This document shows, in pieces, positions 8,613-15,903 of a stretch of 64,000 nucleotides of DNA. The position numbers and the translations under genes are program-made. The stretch covers positions 62,001 through 126,000 of the forward strand of contig NZ_JAIVLK010000008.1 of NCBI RefSeq assembly GCF_020524585.1. Reading direction: 5' to 3'. Each line of letters begins with the position of its first letter. Position 1 is the first letter of the stretch. The notes below the pieces were generated by a model. The model was not told where the DNA came from. It saw only the letters and a program-made list of their open reading frames with translations, and ran no database searches. Source of the stretch: Celeribacter naphthalenivorans. GTDB lineage: Bacteria > Pseudomonadota > Alphaproteobacteria > Rhodobacterales > Rhodobacteraceae.

Positions 8613-10637
8613 ATGACCAACGCTTACCTGTCCGAGTGGAACACGCCTTTCAACCTCCCGCCTTTCGCCGATTTGACGGACGCGGATGTCAAACCTGCGG
8701 TCGATGCCGCACTTGCAGAGGGGCGCGCGGCGATCAAAGCAATCGCGGAAAACCCCGAGGCGCCGACATTTTCCAACACAATTGAAGCGCTGGAAAAGGC
8801 GGATGCCACGTTGTCAAAAGTGCTGGGGGCCTTTTACGGTATGGCGGGGGCCGACACCAACGATGTGCGCGATGGGTTGATGCGCGATCTGTCTCCTCTG
8901 CTCTCCGCTTACAGCAGTGAGATCACCGCCAACGAGGCGCTTTTCAACCGGATCGAGACGCTTTGGCAGAGCCGCGAAGCCCTTGATTTGACAGAGGAAC
9001 AGCAGCGCGTCTTGATGCTGACTCGTCGCTCTTTCGTGCGCTCTGGCGCGAAACTCGAAGGGGCCGAGAAAGATCGCATGGCGGCGATCAAATCGCGGCT
9101 TGCTACGCTTGGCACTCAGTTCACCCAAAACCTTTTGGCCGATGAGCGCGAGTGGTTCATGGAGCTGGCGGAAGAGGACCTTGAGGGCCTGCCGCAATTT
9201 GTCATCGACGCCGCGCGGTCAGCGGGCGAAGAGAAGGGCGCCAAAGGCCCTGTCGTGACCCTGTCGCGCTCGCTCATTGTGCCGTTTCTACAATTTTCGC
9301 CACGTCGAGACCTGCGCGAAAAGGCGTTCCGCGCTTGGGCGGCGCGCGGTGAGAATGGCAATGCCAATGACAACCGCGAGATTGCGAAAGAGATTTTGGA
9401 GCTGCGCGAGGAGCGCGCCAAATTGTTGGGGTACGAGAGTTTTGCGGCCTATAAGCTTGAGATCGAAATGGCCAAGACGCCGGAGAATGTGCGTGATCTG
9501 TTGATGCGGGTTTGGGGCCCGGCGAAAGAGGCCGCCGAACGCGATGCTGCGATCCTGTCCGATATGATGGCTGAGGATGGCGTGAATGGCGATCTGGAGC
9601 CTTGGGATTGGCGCTATTATTCGTCGATCCGGCGTAAGGCGGAGCATGATCTCGATGAGGCGGAGCTCAAGCCCTACCTGCAACTTGAGCGCATGATCGA
9701 AGCGTCGTTCACCTGTGCCAATCGTCTCTTTGGTCTGGAATTTGAACCGCTCGATATGCAGGTCTATCACCCGGATGCACGCGCTTGGAATGTGACGCGG
9801 AACGGCGAACATATCGCGGTTTTCATCGGCGATTATTTCGCGCGCGGCTCGAAACGTTCGGGCGCCTGGTGCACTGCGATGCGGAGCCAACAAAAGCTCG
9901 ACGGCGATATTCGGCCCATCGTCTTGAATGTGTGCAATTTTGCCAAACCGTCGAAAGGCGAGGCGGCTTTGTTGTCCTATGATGATGCGCGCACCTTGTT
10001 CCACGAGTTCGGTCATGCGCTGCATCAGATGCTATCGGACGTGACCTATGAGTCGATTTCCGGCACCTCCGTGGCGCGCGATTTCGTCGAGCTGCCGAGC
10101 CAGCTTTATGAGCATTGGCTCGAAGTGCCTGAAGTGCTCGAAGAGTTTGCGACCCATGCGAAAACCGGCGAACCGATGCCGCGCGATATGCTGGAACGCC
10201 TTTTGGCCGCCCAGACCTATGATCAGGGCTTCGCCACGGTCGAATATGTCGCTTCCGCGCTGGTGGACCTCGATTTCCACGACGGCCCGGCACCGAAAGA
10301 CCCGATGGCGGCACAGGCCGAGACACTCGCGAAAATCGGCATGCCGAAAGCTATCACCATGCGCCATGCGACACCGCATTTCGCGCATGTGTTTTCCGGC
10401 GACGGATATAGCTCCGGCTACTACAGCTACATGTGGTCCGAGGTGATGGATGCCGACGCGTTCGAGGCCTTTGAGGAAACCTCGCCCTTCGATCCGGCGA
10501 TGGCGAAACGGCTCGAGGAGAACATCCTCTCGAAAGGCGGTTCGGAAGATGCCGAGGCGCTCTACACTGCGTTCAGGGGCCGGATGCCGGGCGTCGAGGC
10601 GCTGCTCAAAGGACGCGGCCTTTTGGCGGCGGAGTGA
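8613..10637 (+). CDS. M3-family metallopeptidase (oligopeptidase A / dipeptidyl carboxypeptidase type)
   Basis: A 674-residue cytoplasmic zinc peptidase; no signal peptide. The HExxH zinc motif is in TLFHEFGHALHQML (around residue 464), with the third ligand Glu in the downstream SISGTSVARDFVELPSQLYEHW block. The N-terminal helical half and the closing GYSSGYYSYMWSEVMDADAFEAF segment are typical of thimet/PrlC/Dcp enzymes. These digest short peptides, including cleaved signal peptides. An AAAGGAGA Shine-Dalgarno lies before the ATG. The gene appears monocistronic; a copy of the intergenic repeat begins five bases after its stop. Confidence 0.94.
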   Translation: MTNAYLSEWNTPFNLPPFADLTDADVKPAVDAALAEGRAAIKAIAENPEAPTFSNTIEALEKADATLSKVLGAFYGMAGADTNDVRDGLMRDLSPLLSAYSSEITANEALFNRIETLWQSREALDLTEEQQRVLMLTRRSFVRSGAKLEGAEKDRMAAIKSRLATLGTQFTQNLLADEREWFMELAEEDLEGLPQFVIDAARSAGEEKGAKGPVVTLSRSLIVPFLQFSPRRDLREKAFRAWAARGENGNANDNREIAKEILELREERAKLLGYESFAAYKLEIEMAKTPENVRDLLMRVWGPAKEAAERDAAILSDMMAEDGVNGDLEPWDWRYYSSIRRKAEHDLDEAELKPYLQLERMIEASFTCANRLFGLEFEPLDMQVYHPDARAWNVTRNGEHIAVFIGDYFARGSKRSGAWCTAMRSQQKLDGDIRPIVLNVCNFAKPSKGEAALLSYDDARTLFHEFGHALHQMLSDVTYESISGTSVARDFVELPSQLYEHWLEVPEVLEEFATHAKTGEPMPRDMLERLLAAQTYDQGFATVEYVASALVDLDFHDGPAPKDPMAAQAETLAKIGMPKAITMRHATPHFAHVFSGDGYSSGYYSYMWSEVMDADAFEAFEETSPFDPAMAKRLEENILSKGGSEDAEALYTAFRGRMPGVEALLKGRGLLAAE

Positions 10638-10641
10638 TCCG

Positions 10642-10668
10642 CGTTTCCTTTGTGCTGGAAATACTCAA
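10642..10668 (+). repeat. 27-bp extragenic repeat, copy 1
   Basis: A CG-TTTCCTTTGTGC core followed by TGGAAATACTCAA. Identical over 27 bp to the copy at 17108-17134 and closely related to those at 38711-38737 and (minus strand) 16928-16952. It sits in the 42-bp gap between the convergent ends of the M3 peptidase and the cation exporter. Confidence 0.8.
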
Positions 10669-10679
10669 TCGCGAGGCGG

Positions 10680-11558
10680 TCAATCCGCCTCGCCCGCGAC
10701 GTCTTTATGCACGATCACATCGGCATTCGGATAGGCGTCCAGAATCTGCCGTTTGAGATCAGCAGAGATTGCATGCGCCTCGCGCAGGGTCTGATCGCCG
10801 TCCACCTCGATATGGATGTTCACGAAAGGCTTTGATCCCGCCATTCGGGTTTTCAGATCGTGATAGGCATAGATGCCGGGCATGTCTTTGGCCATATTTT
10901 CAATGGCTTCGATCATTTCTGGCGGGGCGGAGCGGTCCATCAGGGCGTCCCAGGCGGATTTGCCGATGTTGAGCGCGCCCACGACCAAAATTGCCGCCGC
11001 ACCCAGCGCGACCACGCTGTCGAGTTGGTGAAATCCGAACATCGAAGAGGCCAGTAGAGCAAAAATTGCGCCGATATTGGGGATCAGGTCGCCCACATAG
11101 TGCAGGCTGTCGGCGGAGACGACTTTGGAGCCGGTTTTGCGCGCGACATGACGTTGCCACAGCACCAGCGCGATCGTCAGCACGATGGAGAGGATCATCA
11201 CCGCGATGCCGGCTCCTTCGGACATCATCTCTTTCGGCGCGGGCGACAAAAGACGGCGCACAGAGGTCACGCCGATGACGCCGGCGGACACCAGAATGAA
11301 GACGGATTGCGCAAGGGCCGCGAGGTCTTCGGCGGAGGTGTGGCCAAAGGTGTGATCGTTGTCCGGCGGGCGCGCGGCGTAGTAAATCGCGAGCAAGCCC
11401 CCGGCCGCAATCAGCAAATCCATCGCGCTGTCCGCCATGGAGGCGGCAATCGACAGCGACCCTGTGAGGCTCAGGGCCCAAAGTTTGGCGAGAACGAGAA
11501 TGGTCGCGACCGTCACGGAGGCGATGCCGGCTGAGAGGTTCAGGCGGTGGTCTGGCAT
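10680..11558 (-). CDS. cation diffusion facilitator (FieF/YiiP-like) metal exporter
   Basis: A 292-residue inner-membrane protein with about six transmembrane helices in the first 210 residues and a cytoplasmic ferredoxin-like tail. Metal-site residues are visible: DSAMD in helix 2 (site A Asp pair), DNDHTFGHTSAEDL in the following loop, and HYVGDLIPNIG in helix 5 (His/Asp pair). The tail contains PFVNIHIEVDGDQTLREAH with family-typical metal ligands. Such proteins export Zn2+, Fe2+, Mn2+ or Cd2+ by proton antiport; the metal cannot be decided from sequence. Single gene. Confidence 0.9.
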   Translation of the reverse strand: MPDHRLNLSAGIASVTVATILVLAKLWALSLTGSLSIAASMADSAMDLLIAAGGLLAIYYAARPPDNDHTFGHTSAEDLAALAQSVFILVSAGVIGVTSVRRLLSPAPKEMMSEGAGIAVMILSIVLTIALVLWQRHVARKTGSKVVSADSLHYVGDLIPNIGAIFALLASSMFGFHQLDSVVALGAAAILVVGALNIGKSAWDALMDRSAPPEMIEAIENMAKDMPGIYAYHDLKTRMAGSKPFVNIHIEVDGDQTLREAHAISADLKRQILDAYPNADVIVHKDVAGEAD

Positions 11559-11641
11559 GTCGTCATTCCCGTTTGAAGCACTTAGGGGGGTTATAGTCCA
11601 TTCTCTCCCGAGGGTAAGGCCACGGGCGCAGATTTTGAGCC

Positions 11642-12403
11642 TTAATTCAGCATCAATTTGTCTTTGATCCGCGCCCAGGCGCGCGCCGCGAAATTGTCTT
11701 TCGCGGGCTCAAGACATTGACGTTCGAGGAACCAGTGGAAATAGCCCTCGTAATCGAATTCCGCCATGGTCTCAGGGCCAAACTCGATCGCGGCTTTGAG
11801 ATCGGGAACCGTGCGCGGGGTCAATGTGGCGTGCCAGTAATCGGTCTTGCCACAGGTGATCACCGGTTTTTTCTGCATCAAGGCCTCGAACCCCGCCGAG
11901 GAGTTTTGCGTGATCACCACGCGGGCCGCTTCGATCAGGTCGTGGATCGAGGCGTCGCTCAGCTTCACATTGGGGTGGTTCTCGCAAATCTCGAGGATCT
12001 GCCGACGTCCCTGTTTGGTTTGATGCGGATGCGGTTTGACATAGACCAGCGCGTCGCGGTCGTAATTGGCCGCCGTGGCGATCATCTGTTCGGTGCTCAG
12101 ATACCGCGCGCTTGGTGTCTCGGTCTCGGAGGGCTGACACAGGATCGTCGGGCCATAGATCGCCGGGCCGCCGACGATGATGTGAAAGTGATCCTCCGCC
12201 AGCAAAGCCCGCCCGCTGCGTGAGCCGCCTTCGACGAGATAGGTCGCAAAGCCTTTCTCTTTCAGCTTGGGCACAAGACGGGTGAAAAAGTCGTGAAGGC
12301 CCTGCGCGATGGCCTCATGCCAGCTGCCGTAGCCATGGATCACACAGGACTTCAATCCGGTCGGAATGTTGCGGGCCGCCAAAGGAGATTTGATTTGATC
12401 CAT
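11642..12403 (-). CDS. capsular-polysaccharide-synthesis-like protein (KpsC/KpsS type fold)
   Basis: A 253-residue protein with no signal peptide or membrane helix. The C-terminal half contains VYVKPHPHQTKQGRR and VITQNSSAGFEALMQKKPVI, then CGKTDYWHATL; this KPHP / NSS-GFEAL pattern is characteristic of the PF05159 capsule-synthesis family and related GT-B glycosyltransferases that build the Kdo linker of group 2 capsules. The protein is short for KpsC or KpsS, so it may be a single-domain relative with another sugar substrate. It starts 6 bp after the SH3-domain gene on the same strand, and its Shine-Dalgarno overlaps that stop. Family assignment is moderate; exact function unknown. Confidence 0.65.
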   Translation of the reverse strand: MDQIKSPLAARNIPTGLKSCVIHGYGSWHEAIAQGLHDFFTRLVPKLKEKGFATYLVEGGSRSGRALLAEDHFHIIVGGPAIYGPTILCQPSETETPSARYLSTEQMIATAANYDRDALVYVKPHPHQTKQGRRQILEICENHPNVKLSDASIHDLIEAARVVITQNSSAGFEALMQKKPVITCGKTDYWHATLTPRTVPDLKAAIEFGPETMAEFDYEGYFHWFLERQCLEPAKDNFAARAWARIKDKLMLN

Positions 12404-12409
12404 AAACAC

Positions 12410-12955
12410 TTACTCTAAAATTTCGTCCGGACGCACTCCCCATAGCCCGGATTTCAATACCCATCCTTTTTGCCCGCCAGCGGTGACTTTGCACCAGGAC
12501 ACGTTGCATTCCTGAAGACGCAGGATGACGTTTTTCTCCGCTTGGGCATTCAGCCGCGAGCTTGGGTCCGGGCGGGAATAGAGGTCGACATTCTCATCGG
12601 TCACAAGCGCCGTGCGCACCCCGGAAATCAGCGAATAATGAAGCCAGCCGGTGGCGCCCTCAAGGTCACGCACCCGACGCCAGTGGCCGTATTCGGCGAT
12701 GACTTCCAACGGGTACCCCCGACGGACGAAAACCCAGTCGATGCGATGCGACAAAGACGGCCCACGTCGGACATTGGCTTTGTCGCTTTTGAGCGACACG
12801 AAGCGTGGCAGCGGCAGGTTGGTGACAGAGCCGCGCGCGGGGCCATCGGCGGCCCAACCGAGCGTCGGCGCGATCGCCAAAAGACTGAGCGCGAGAAGGC
12901 AACACAGGATCATGCGCGAAAGCACGCCCTTGCCGAAAGATCGATCCCCAATCAT
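12410..12955 (-). CDS. secreted bacterial SH3-domain protein
   Basis: About 181 residues from the chosen ATG (MIGDRSFGKG); in-frame ATGs further upstream (up to 13018) cannot be excluded. A signal peptide is clear (MILCCLLALSLLAIAPTLGWAA). The mature part contains two SH3_3-like repeats: ANVRRGPSLSHRIDWVFVRRG with WRRVRDLEGATGWLHYSLISG, then VDLYSRPDPSSRLNAQAEKN with WCKVTAGGQKGWVLKSGLWG. Such domains usually bind peptidoglycan or stabilise envelope proteins. It is followed directly by the capsule-synthesis-like gene, which suggests a joint envelope role, though this is inference. Confidence 0.82.
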   Translation of the reverse strand: MIGDRSFGKGVLSRMILCCLLALSLLAIAPTLGWAADGPARGSVTNLPLPRFVSLKSDKANVRRGPSLSHRIDWVFVRRGYPLEVIAEYGHWRRVRDLEGATGWLHYSLISGVRTALVTDENVDLYSRPDPSSRLNAQAEKNVILRLQECNVSWCKVTAGGQKGWVLKSGLWGVRPDEILE

Positions 12956-13143
12956 CGTTACTCTGCCTGATCTGCTCATCATTCGCCCGAAACTGTCGGC
13001 CATCTGCCAGCACGTCATCGGGAGCCTGAATTCCCCCGGTCATTTATACAGTTTTTCTCCCCCGGTTCTTATCCTTACGGCTTGCCGGGATGCAATCGAG
13101 TTTGCCAGTATGGGGGTGAAAAAGAAAGAGGGAGGTTGCGGTC

Positions 13144-14130
13144 ATGGCCAAGGAACGTCTGAAGGTCGTCGTGACACGGGCATTGCCGGAACAGGTCGAA
13201 ACCCGGATGAAAGAGCTCTTCGATGTCGAGCTCAATCACACGGACGAAAAGATGGACAAAGCGGCGCTGGTCAAGGCGATGCAGCGCGCCGATGTTCTGG
13301 TCCCTTGTGTGACGGATCGCATCGATGCGGGCATGTTGGGGCAGGCGGGCGAGCGTCTGAAATTGATTGCCAACTATGGTGCCGGCGTCGATCATATTGA
13401 TGTGATCACGGCGCAAAACCGCAGCATCCTCGTGTCGAACACGCCTGATGTGGTGACCGAGGACACGGCGGATATGGCGATGGCTTTGATGCTCGCCGTG
13501 ACGCGCCGCATCCCCGAAGGTCAGGCCGCGATGCAATCCGGCATCTGGGAGGGCTGGGCGCCGACCGCCTTTCTGGGGCAAAGGCTGACGGGCAAGCGGC
13601 TTGGCATTCTGGGCATGGGGCGGATCGGTCGGGCCTTGGCTCTGCGAGCACGGGCCTTTGGTTTGTCGGTGCATTACCACAACCGCACCCGGCTGAGGCC
13701 AGAGACCGAAGCGGCTTTTGAAGCGACTTGGTGGGACAGTCTCGATCAGATGCTCTCGCGTGTCGATATTCTGTCGATCAACTGCCCGCACACGCCTGCG
13801 ACCTATCACCAGATCAACGCGCGGCGGCTCAAACTCATGAAGCCGACGGCGGTGATTGTGAATACGTCGCGGGGCGAGGTGATCGACGAGAACGCCCTGA
13901 CCCGTGGATTGCGCGCAGGCGAGATCGGTGGTGCAGGCCTCGATGTTTTCGAACATGGCCACCAGATCAACCCGCGTTTGCGCGAGCTGCCCAATGTCGT
14001 GCTCTTGCCTCATATGGGGTCCGCGACGCTCGAAGGGCGGATCGAGATGGGCGAAAAGGTCATGCTCAACATTCGCACCTTCGCCGACGGTCACCGCCCG
14101 CCGGATATGGTCGTGCCCGCCATGCTGTGA
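13144..14130 (+). CDS. D-isomer specific 2-hydroxyacid dehydrogenase (glyoxylate/hydroxypyruvate reductase-like)
   Basis: A 328-residue NAD(P)H enzyme. The Rossmann motif is GILGMGRIGRALALRA (about residue 155-170); catalytic residues are the Arg in VNTSRGEVIDENAL, the Glu in the EHGHQINPRLRELPNV region and the His in LLPHMGSAT. The N-terminal catalytic-domain half includes LKLIANYGAGVDHID. Family members interconvert 2-keto and D-2-hydroxy acids; glyoxylate reductase or D-glycerate dehydrogenase is the usual annotation for close relatives, but specificity is not readable. A GGGAGG Shine-Dalgarno precedes the ATG. Single gene, divergent from the SH3 gene. Confidence 0.92.
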   Translation: MAKERLKVVVTRALPEQVETRMKELFDVELNHTDEKMDKAALVKAMQRADVLVPCVTDRIDAGMLGQAGERLKLIANYGAGVDHIDVITAQNRSILVSNTPDVVTEDTADMAMALMLAVTRRIPEGQAAMQSGIWEGWAPTAFLGQRLTGKRLGILGMGRIGRALALRARAFGLSVHYHNRTRLRPETEAAFEATWWDSLDQMLSRVDILSINCPHTPATYHQINARRLKLMKPTAVIVNTSRGEVIDENALTRGLRAGEIGGAGLDVFEHGHQINPRLRELPNVVLLPHMGSATLEGRIEMGEKVMLNIRTFADGHRPPDMVVPAML

Positions 14131-14145
14131 GCGGCCTCATGCCCC

Positions 14146-14634
14146 TTATGCGTCACAGTCTTTGACGCCGAGCTGGATCAAATCGGCCCCGCTGACCTTA
14201 TAATAGCCATAGATGGTGGTGCGCCCGATCTCGAGATACCAGTCTCGCACAGTGGGCGGGTAAAATTGTGCGATGAAAAGGCTCCATTCCTCAAAGCGAT
14301 CTTCGGAAAGCGGCCCGAGAAACGAACGCGGGCCGTGAAAGCCGAAACGGGCCTTTGAGGTCACGCAGGCATTTTTCAGGCCGATGTACATCGTGCAGGA
14401 CGAGAAGCAAAAGCCGTCGCGGATTTCTACCTTCGTGTCATTTGCGATCAGCGTGCTAATTTCCTCGTAGCGCTGGCGCACACTGCCGCCCAAGTCGGTG
14501 CGGATGATCAGTATATTCTCTTCCGATGGGGCCGTGCTCAGGTCGGCCAGAACGGGAGCTGTGCTAAAACTCATAAACAATGCGGTCATCGGCACGCAGA
14601 GATGAGCCAACCGTCGTGAAACGCGTATCGTCAT
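14146..14634 (-). CDS. secreted ClpP/crotonase-like protein of unknown function
   Basis: A 162-residue protein with a signal peptide (PMTALFMSFSTAPVLAD). The mature part follows the pattern of small periplasmic ClpP-like proteins (COG3904-type): GGSVRQRYEEI near the start, VEIRDGFCFSSCTMYIGL with the Ser-Ser-Cys turn where the nucleophile of the fold would lie, and ARFGFHGPRSF where the His would lie. The family is common in alphaproteobacteria and has no established substrate. Whether it is catalytically active is unclear. It ends convergently, 15 bp from the dehydrogenase stop. Confidence 0.65.
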   Translation of the reverse strand: MTIRVSRRLAHLCVPMTALFMSFSTAPVLADLSTAPSEENILIIRTDLGGSVRQRYEEISTLIANDTKVEIRDGFCFSSCTMYIGLKNACVTSKARFGFHGPRSFLGPLSEDRFEEWSLFIAQFYPPTVRDWYLEIGRTTIYGYYKVSGADLIQLGVKDCDA

Positions 14635-14861
14635 TTTGCACCTCGAAAAGATTCAGTGAATTGCGATTTCAGTGAATTATGCGGCGGCCGGGGAGGTCAT
14701 CCGCGCAGGTCTTTCAAAGGAATTTCAGGCCTTTGGGATATTTGGGCCTAGGTGACAGCATAGGCTGTTTTGCAAAACTTCGATAACATGGCCGTAAGAG
14801 GTGTTCCCTTTTCTGCGGTGCGGAGGGGGTTTGTGCCGCATTGCAGCCAAATTCTTTCGAT

Positions 14862-14904
14862 GTGCAAAAAAAATGAACAATCTGGCCATGGTCTCCAGAT
14901 TGTT
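14862..14904 (-). terminator. terminator-like hairpin facing left, without an assigned gene
   Basis: AACAATCTGG (14876-14885) and CCAGATTGTT (14895-14904) form a perfect 10-bp stem with a 9-nt loop. Read on the minus strand it is followed after three bases by eight T's, the layout of a Rho-independent terminator. No minus-strand protein gene ends here, so it may close a short non-coding transcript, or be a chance hairpin. Confidence 0.4.
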
Positions 14905-14971
14905 GTCAGCCCGAAAGCAGGTTTTTGACGAATCTGTGGTGCGAAAGAGACGGTCAGCCTGTGCGCGCCTT

Positions 14972-14996
14972 GGAACTTCGACGAAGGACAGACGTT
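14972..14996 (+). promoter_or_regulatory. ECF-type promoter candidate for csbD operon (GGAAC-N16-CGTT)
   Basis: GGAAC at 14972-14976 and CGTT at 14993-14996, separated by 16 bp, match the consensus used by EcfG-type general-stress sigma factors of alphaproteobacteria. The expected transcription start would be around 15003, giving a short leader with a good Shine-Dalgarno before csbD. Confidence 0.5.
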
Positions 14997-15028
14997 TTGT
15001 TTCCAGATAGAGAGAAAGGAGGCCTCAA

Positions 15029-15226
15029 ATGAATTGGGACCAAATCGAAGGCAAATGGAAAGAAATGCAAGGCCGCGTGCGCGAGGAATGGGGCGAATTG
15101 ACCGACGACGATCTGGCGGAGGCCAAAGGCAACCGCGAACAGCTCGAAGGCAAGCTTCAGCAGCGCTACGGCAAGACCAAGGAAGAAGCGCGCAAGGCCA
15201 TCGACGATTTTCTGGCGAAAGTGTGA
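15029..15226 (+). CDS. CsbD-family stress protein
   Basis: A 65-residue, highly charged protein: MNWDQIEGKWKEMQGRVREE followed by WGELTDDDL and AEAKGNREQLEGKLQQRYGK, the standard CsbD (PF05532) layout of a short helical bundle. CsbD was defined as a sigma-B dependent general-stress protein in Bacillus; its biochemical role is unknown. A strong AAAGGAGG lies before the ATG. The next gene starts 3 bp after the stop, so the two form an operon. The upstream GGAAC/CGTT promoter candidate fits stress control. Confidence 0.92.
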   Translation: MNWDQIEGKWKEMQGRVREEWGELTDDDLAEAKGNREQLEGKLQQRYGKTKEEARKAIDDFLAKV

Positions 15227-15229
15227 GCC

Positions 15230-15742
15230 ATGTCTCGTCTGGATGAGTTTCGCGAAGATCCCGCTCACATGCTCTGGCAAGAGCTTGGCGATCTGCGCGC
15301 CGGGATGCTCGGTATCTCAAGCGCGCAGGACGCCATGCAGCCGATGAGCCATTTCCCGGATGCGGCCGCTGGCAAGCTCTGGTTCATCACCTCGGATGAG
15401 ACCGATCTGGTGCGCCACGTCGGCACGGGCGATCAGGCGCAATTCTGTGTCACCTCGCAGGACCAATCGTTTTTCGCCTGCCTGACCGGGGCGATCCGGC
15501 AAAGCACCGACAGTGCCAAGCTCGATGAGCTTTGGTCCCCGGCGGCGGCAGCCTGGTTCGAGGGTGGACGTGACAACCCGCATGTTTGCCTGTTGGAGAT
15601 GACGCTGTCCGAGGCGGCTCTTTGGGCGGCTACCGGCAATCCGTTGGCGGTGGGCTATGAGATGCTCAAGGCCAATATGGCCTCAGACACGACGCCGGAT
15701 GTCGGCGAGCATGTCGTGATCGCCTTCCCGCACGCGGCCTGA
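15230..15742 (+). CDS. pyridoxamine 5'-phosphate oxidase-like FMN-binding stress protein (general stress protein 26 type)
   Basis: A 170-residue protein with the split-barrel FMN-binding pattern of PF16242/COG3871: MSHFPDAAAGKLWFITSDET, the strand QAQFCVTSQDQSFFACLTG with the downstream AIRQSTDSAKLDELWSPAAAAWF segment. Relatives bind flavin and are induced by stress; true PNPOx activity is unlikely because the pyridoxal-site residues are not evident. It directly follows csbD (3-bp gap) and is followed by a clear terminator, so csbD plus this gene is a complete two-gene stress operon. Confidence 0.85.
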   Translation: MSRLDEFREDPAHMLWQELGDLRAGMLGISSAQDAMQPMSHFPDAAAGKLWFITSDETDLVRHVGTGDQAQFCVTSQDQSFFACLTGAIRQSTDSAKLDELWSPAAAAWFEGGRDNPHVCLLEMTLSEAALWAATGNPLAVGYEMLKANMASDTTPDVGEHVVIAFPHAA

Positions 15743-15759
15743 CCGACAAAATTGAAAGC

Positions 15760-15790
15760 AAGCGCGCCATCGTCTGGCGCGCTTGTTTAA
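15760..15790 (+). terminator. Rho-independent terminator after the csbD operon
   Basis: AAGCGCGCC (15760-15768) and GGCGCGCTT (15776-15784) pair perfectly around a 7-nt loop and are followed by TGTTTAA. The weak T-tract makes it a moderate terminator. Confidence 0.7.
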
Positions 15791-15791
15791 A

Positions 15792-15833
15792 GCGTTTCTC
15801 AACAAGCTTGAGGAACTCAATTTTGAGAAACGC
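15792..15833. repeat. 11-bp inverted repeat in convergent 3' region
   Basis: GCGTTTCTCAA (15792-15802) and TTGAGAAACGC (15823-15833) are perfect inverted copies around 20 nt. It is the first of two AT-rich hairpins between the stress operon and the pirin gene. Confidence 0.7.
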
Positions 15834-15857
15834 AGCAATATCAATTTAGTGTGGCAA

Positions 15858-15896
15858 CGTTTTTCGCTCAATCTGTTTCAGATTAAACGAAAAACG
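15858..15896. repeat. extended hairpin with nested inverted repeats
   Basis: Outer arms CGTTTTTCG (15858-15866) and CGAAAAACG (15888-15896) enclose a second perfect stem AATCTG-ttt-CAGATT (15870-15884). On the minus strand it lies just after the pirin stop and could end that transcript; its symmetry also suits an extragenic repeat. Confidence 0.7.
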
Positions 15897-15903
15897 CTTT
15901 ACC

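Larger units (their letters stand above)
14635..15028. other. 394-bp intergenic region upstream of csbD
   Basis: No supportable gene. It holds, from left to right, the upstream region of the secreted ClpP-like gene (minus strand), a perfect 10-bp inverted repeat with an A/T tract (14876-14904), an ECF-type promoter candidate (14972-14996) and the csbD Shine-Dalgarno (AGAAAGGAGG). A 190-codon minus-strand open frame crosses it and runs into csbD, but its composition looks like antisense noise. Confidence 0.6.

Noticed and set aside
14748-15320. A 190-codon minus-strand frame through the csbD upstream region
   Set aside because: It overlaps the well-supported csbD and stress-protein genes on the other strand and has Arg/Pro/Trp-rich shadow composition.
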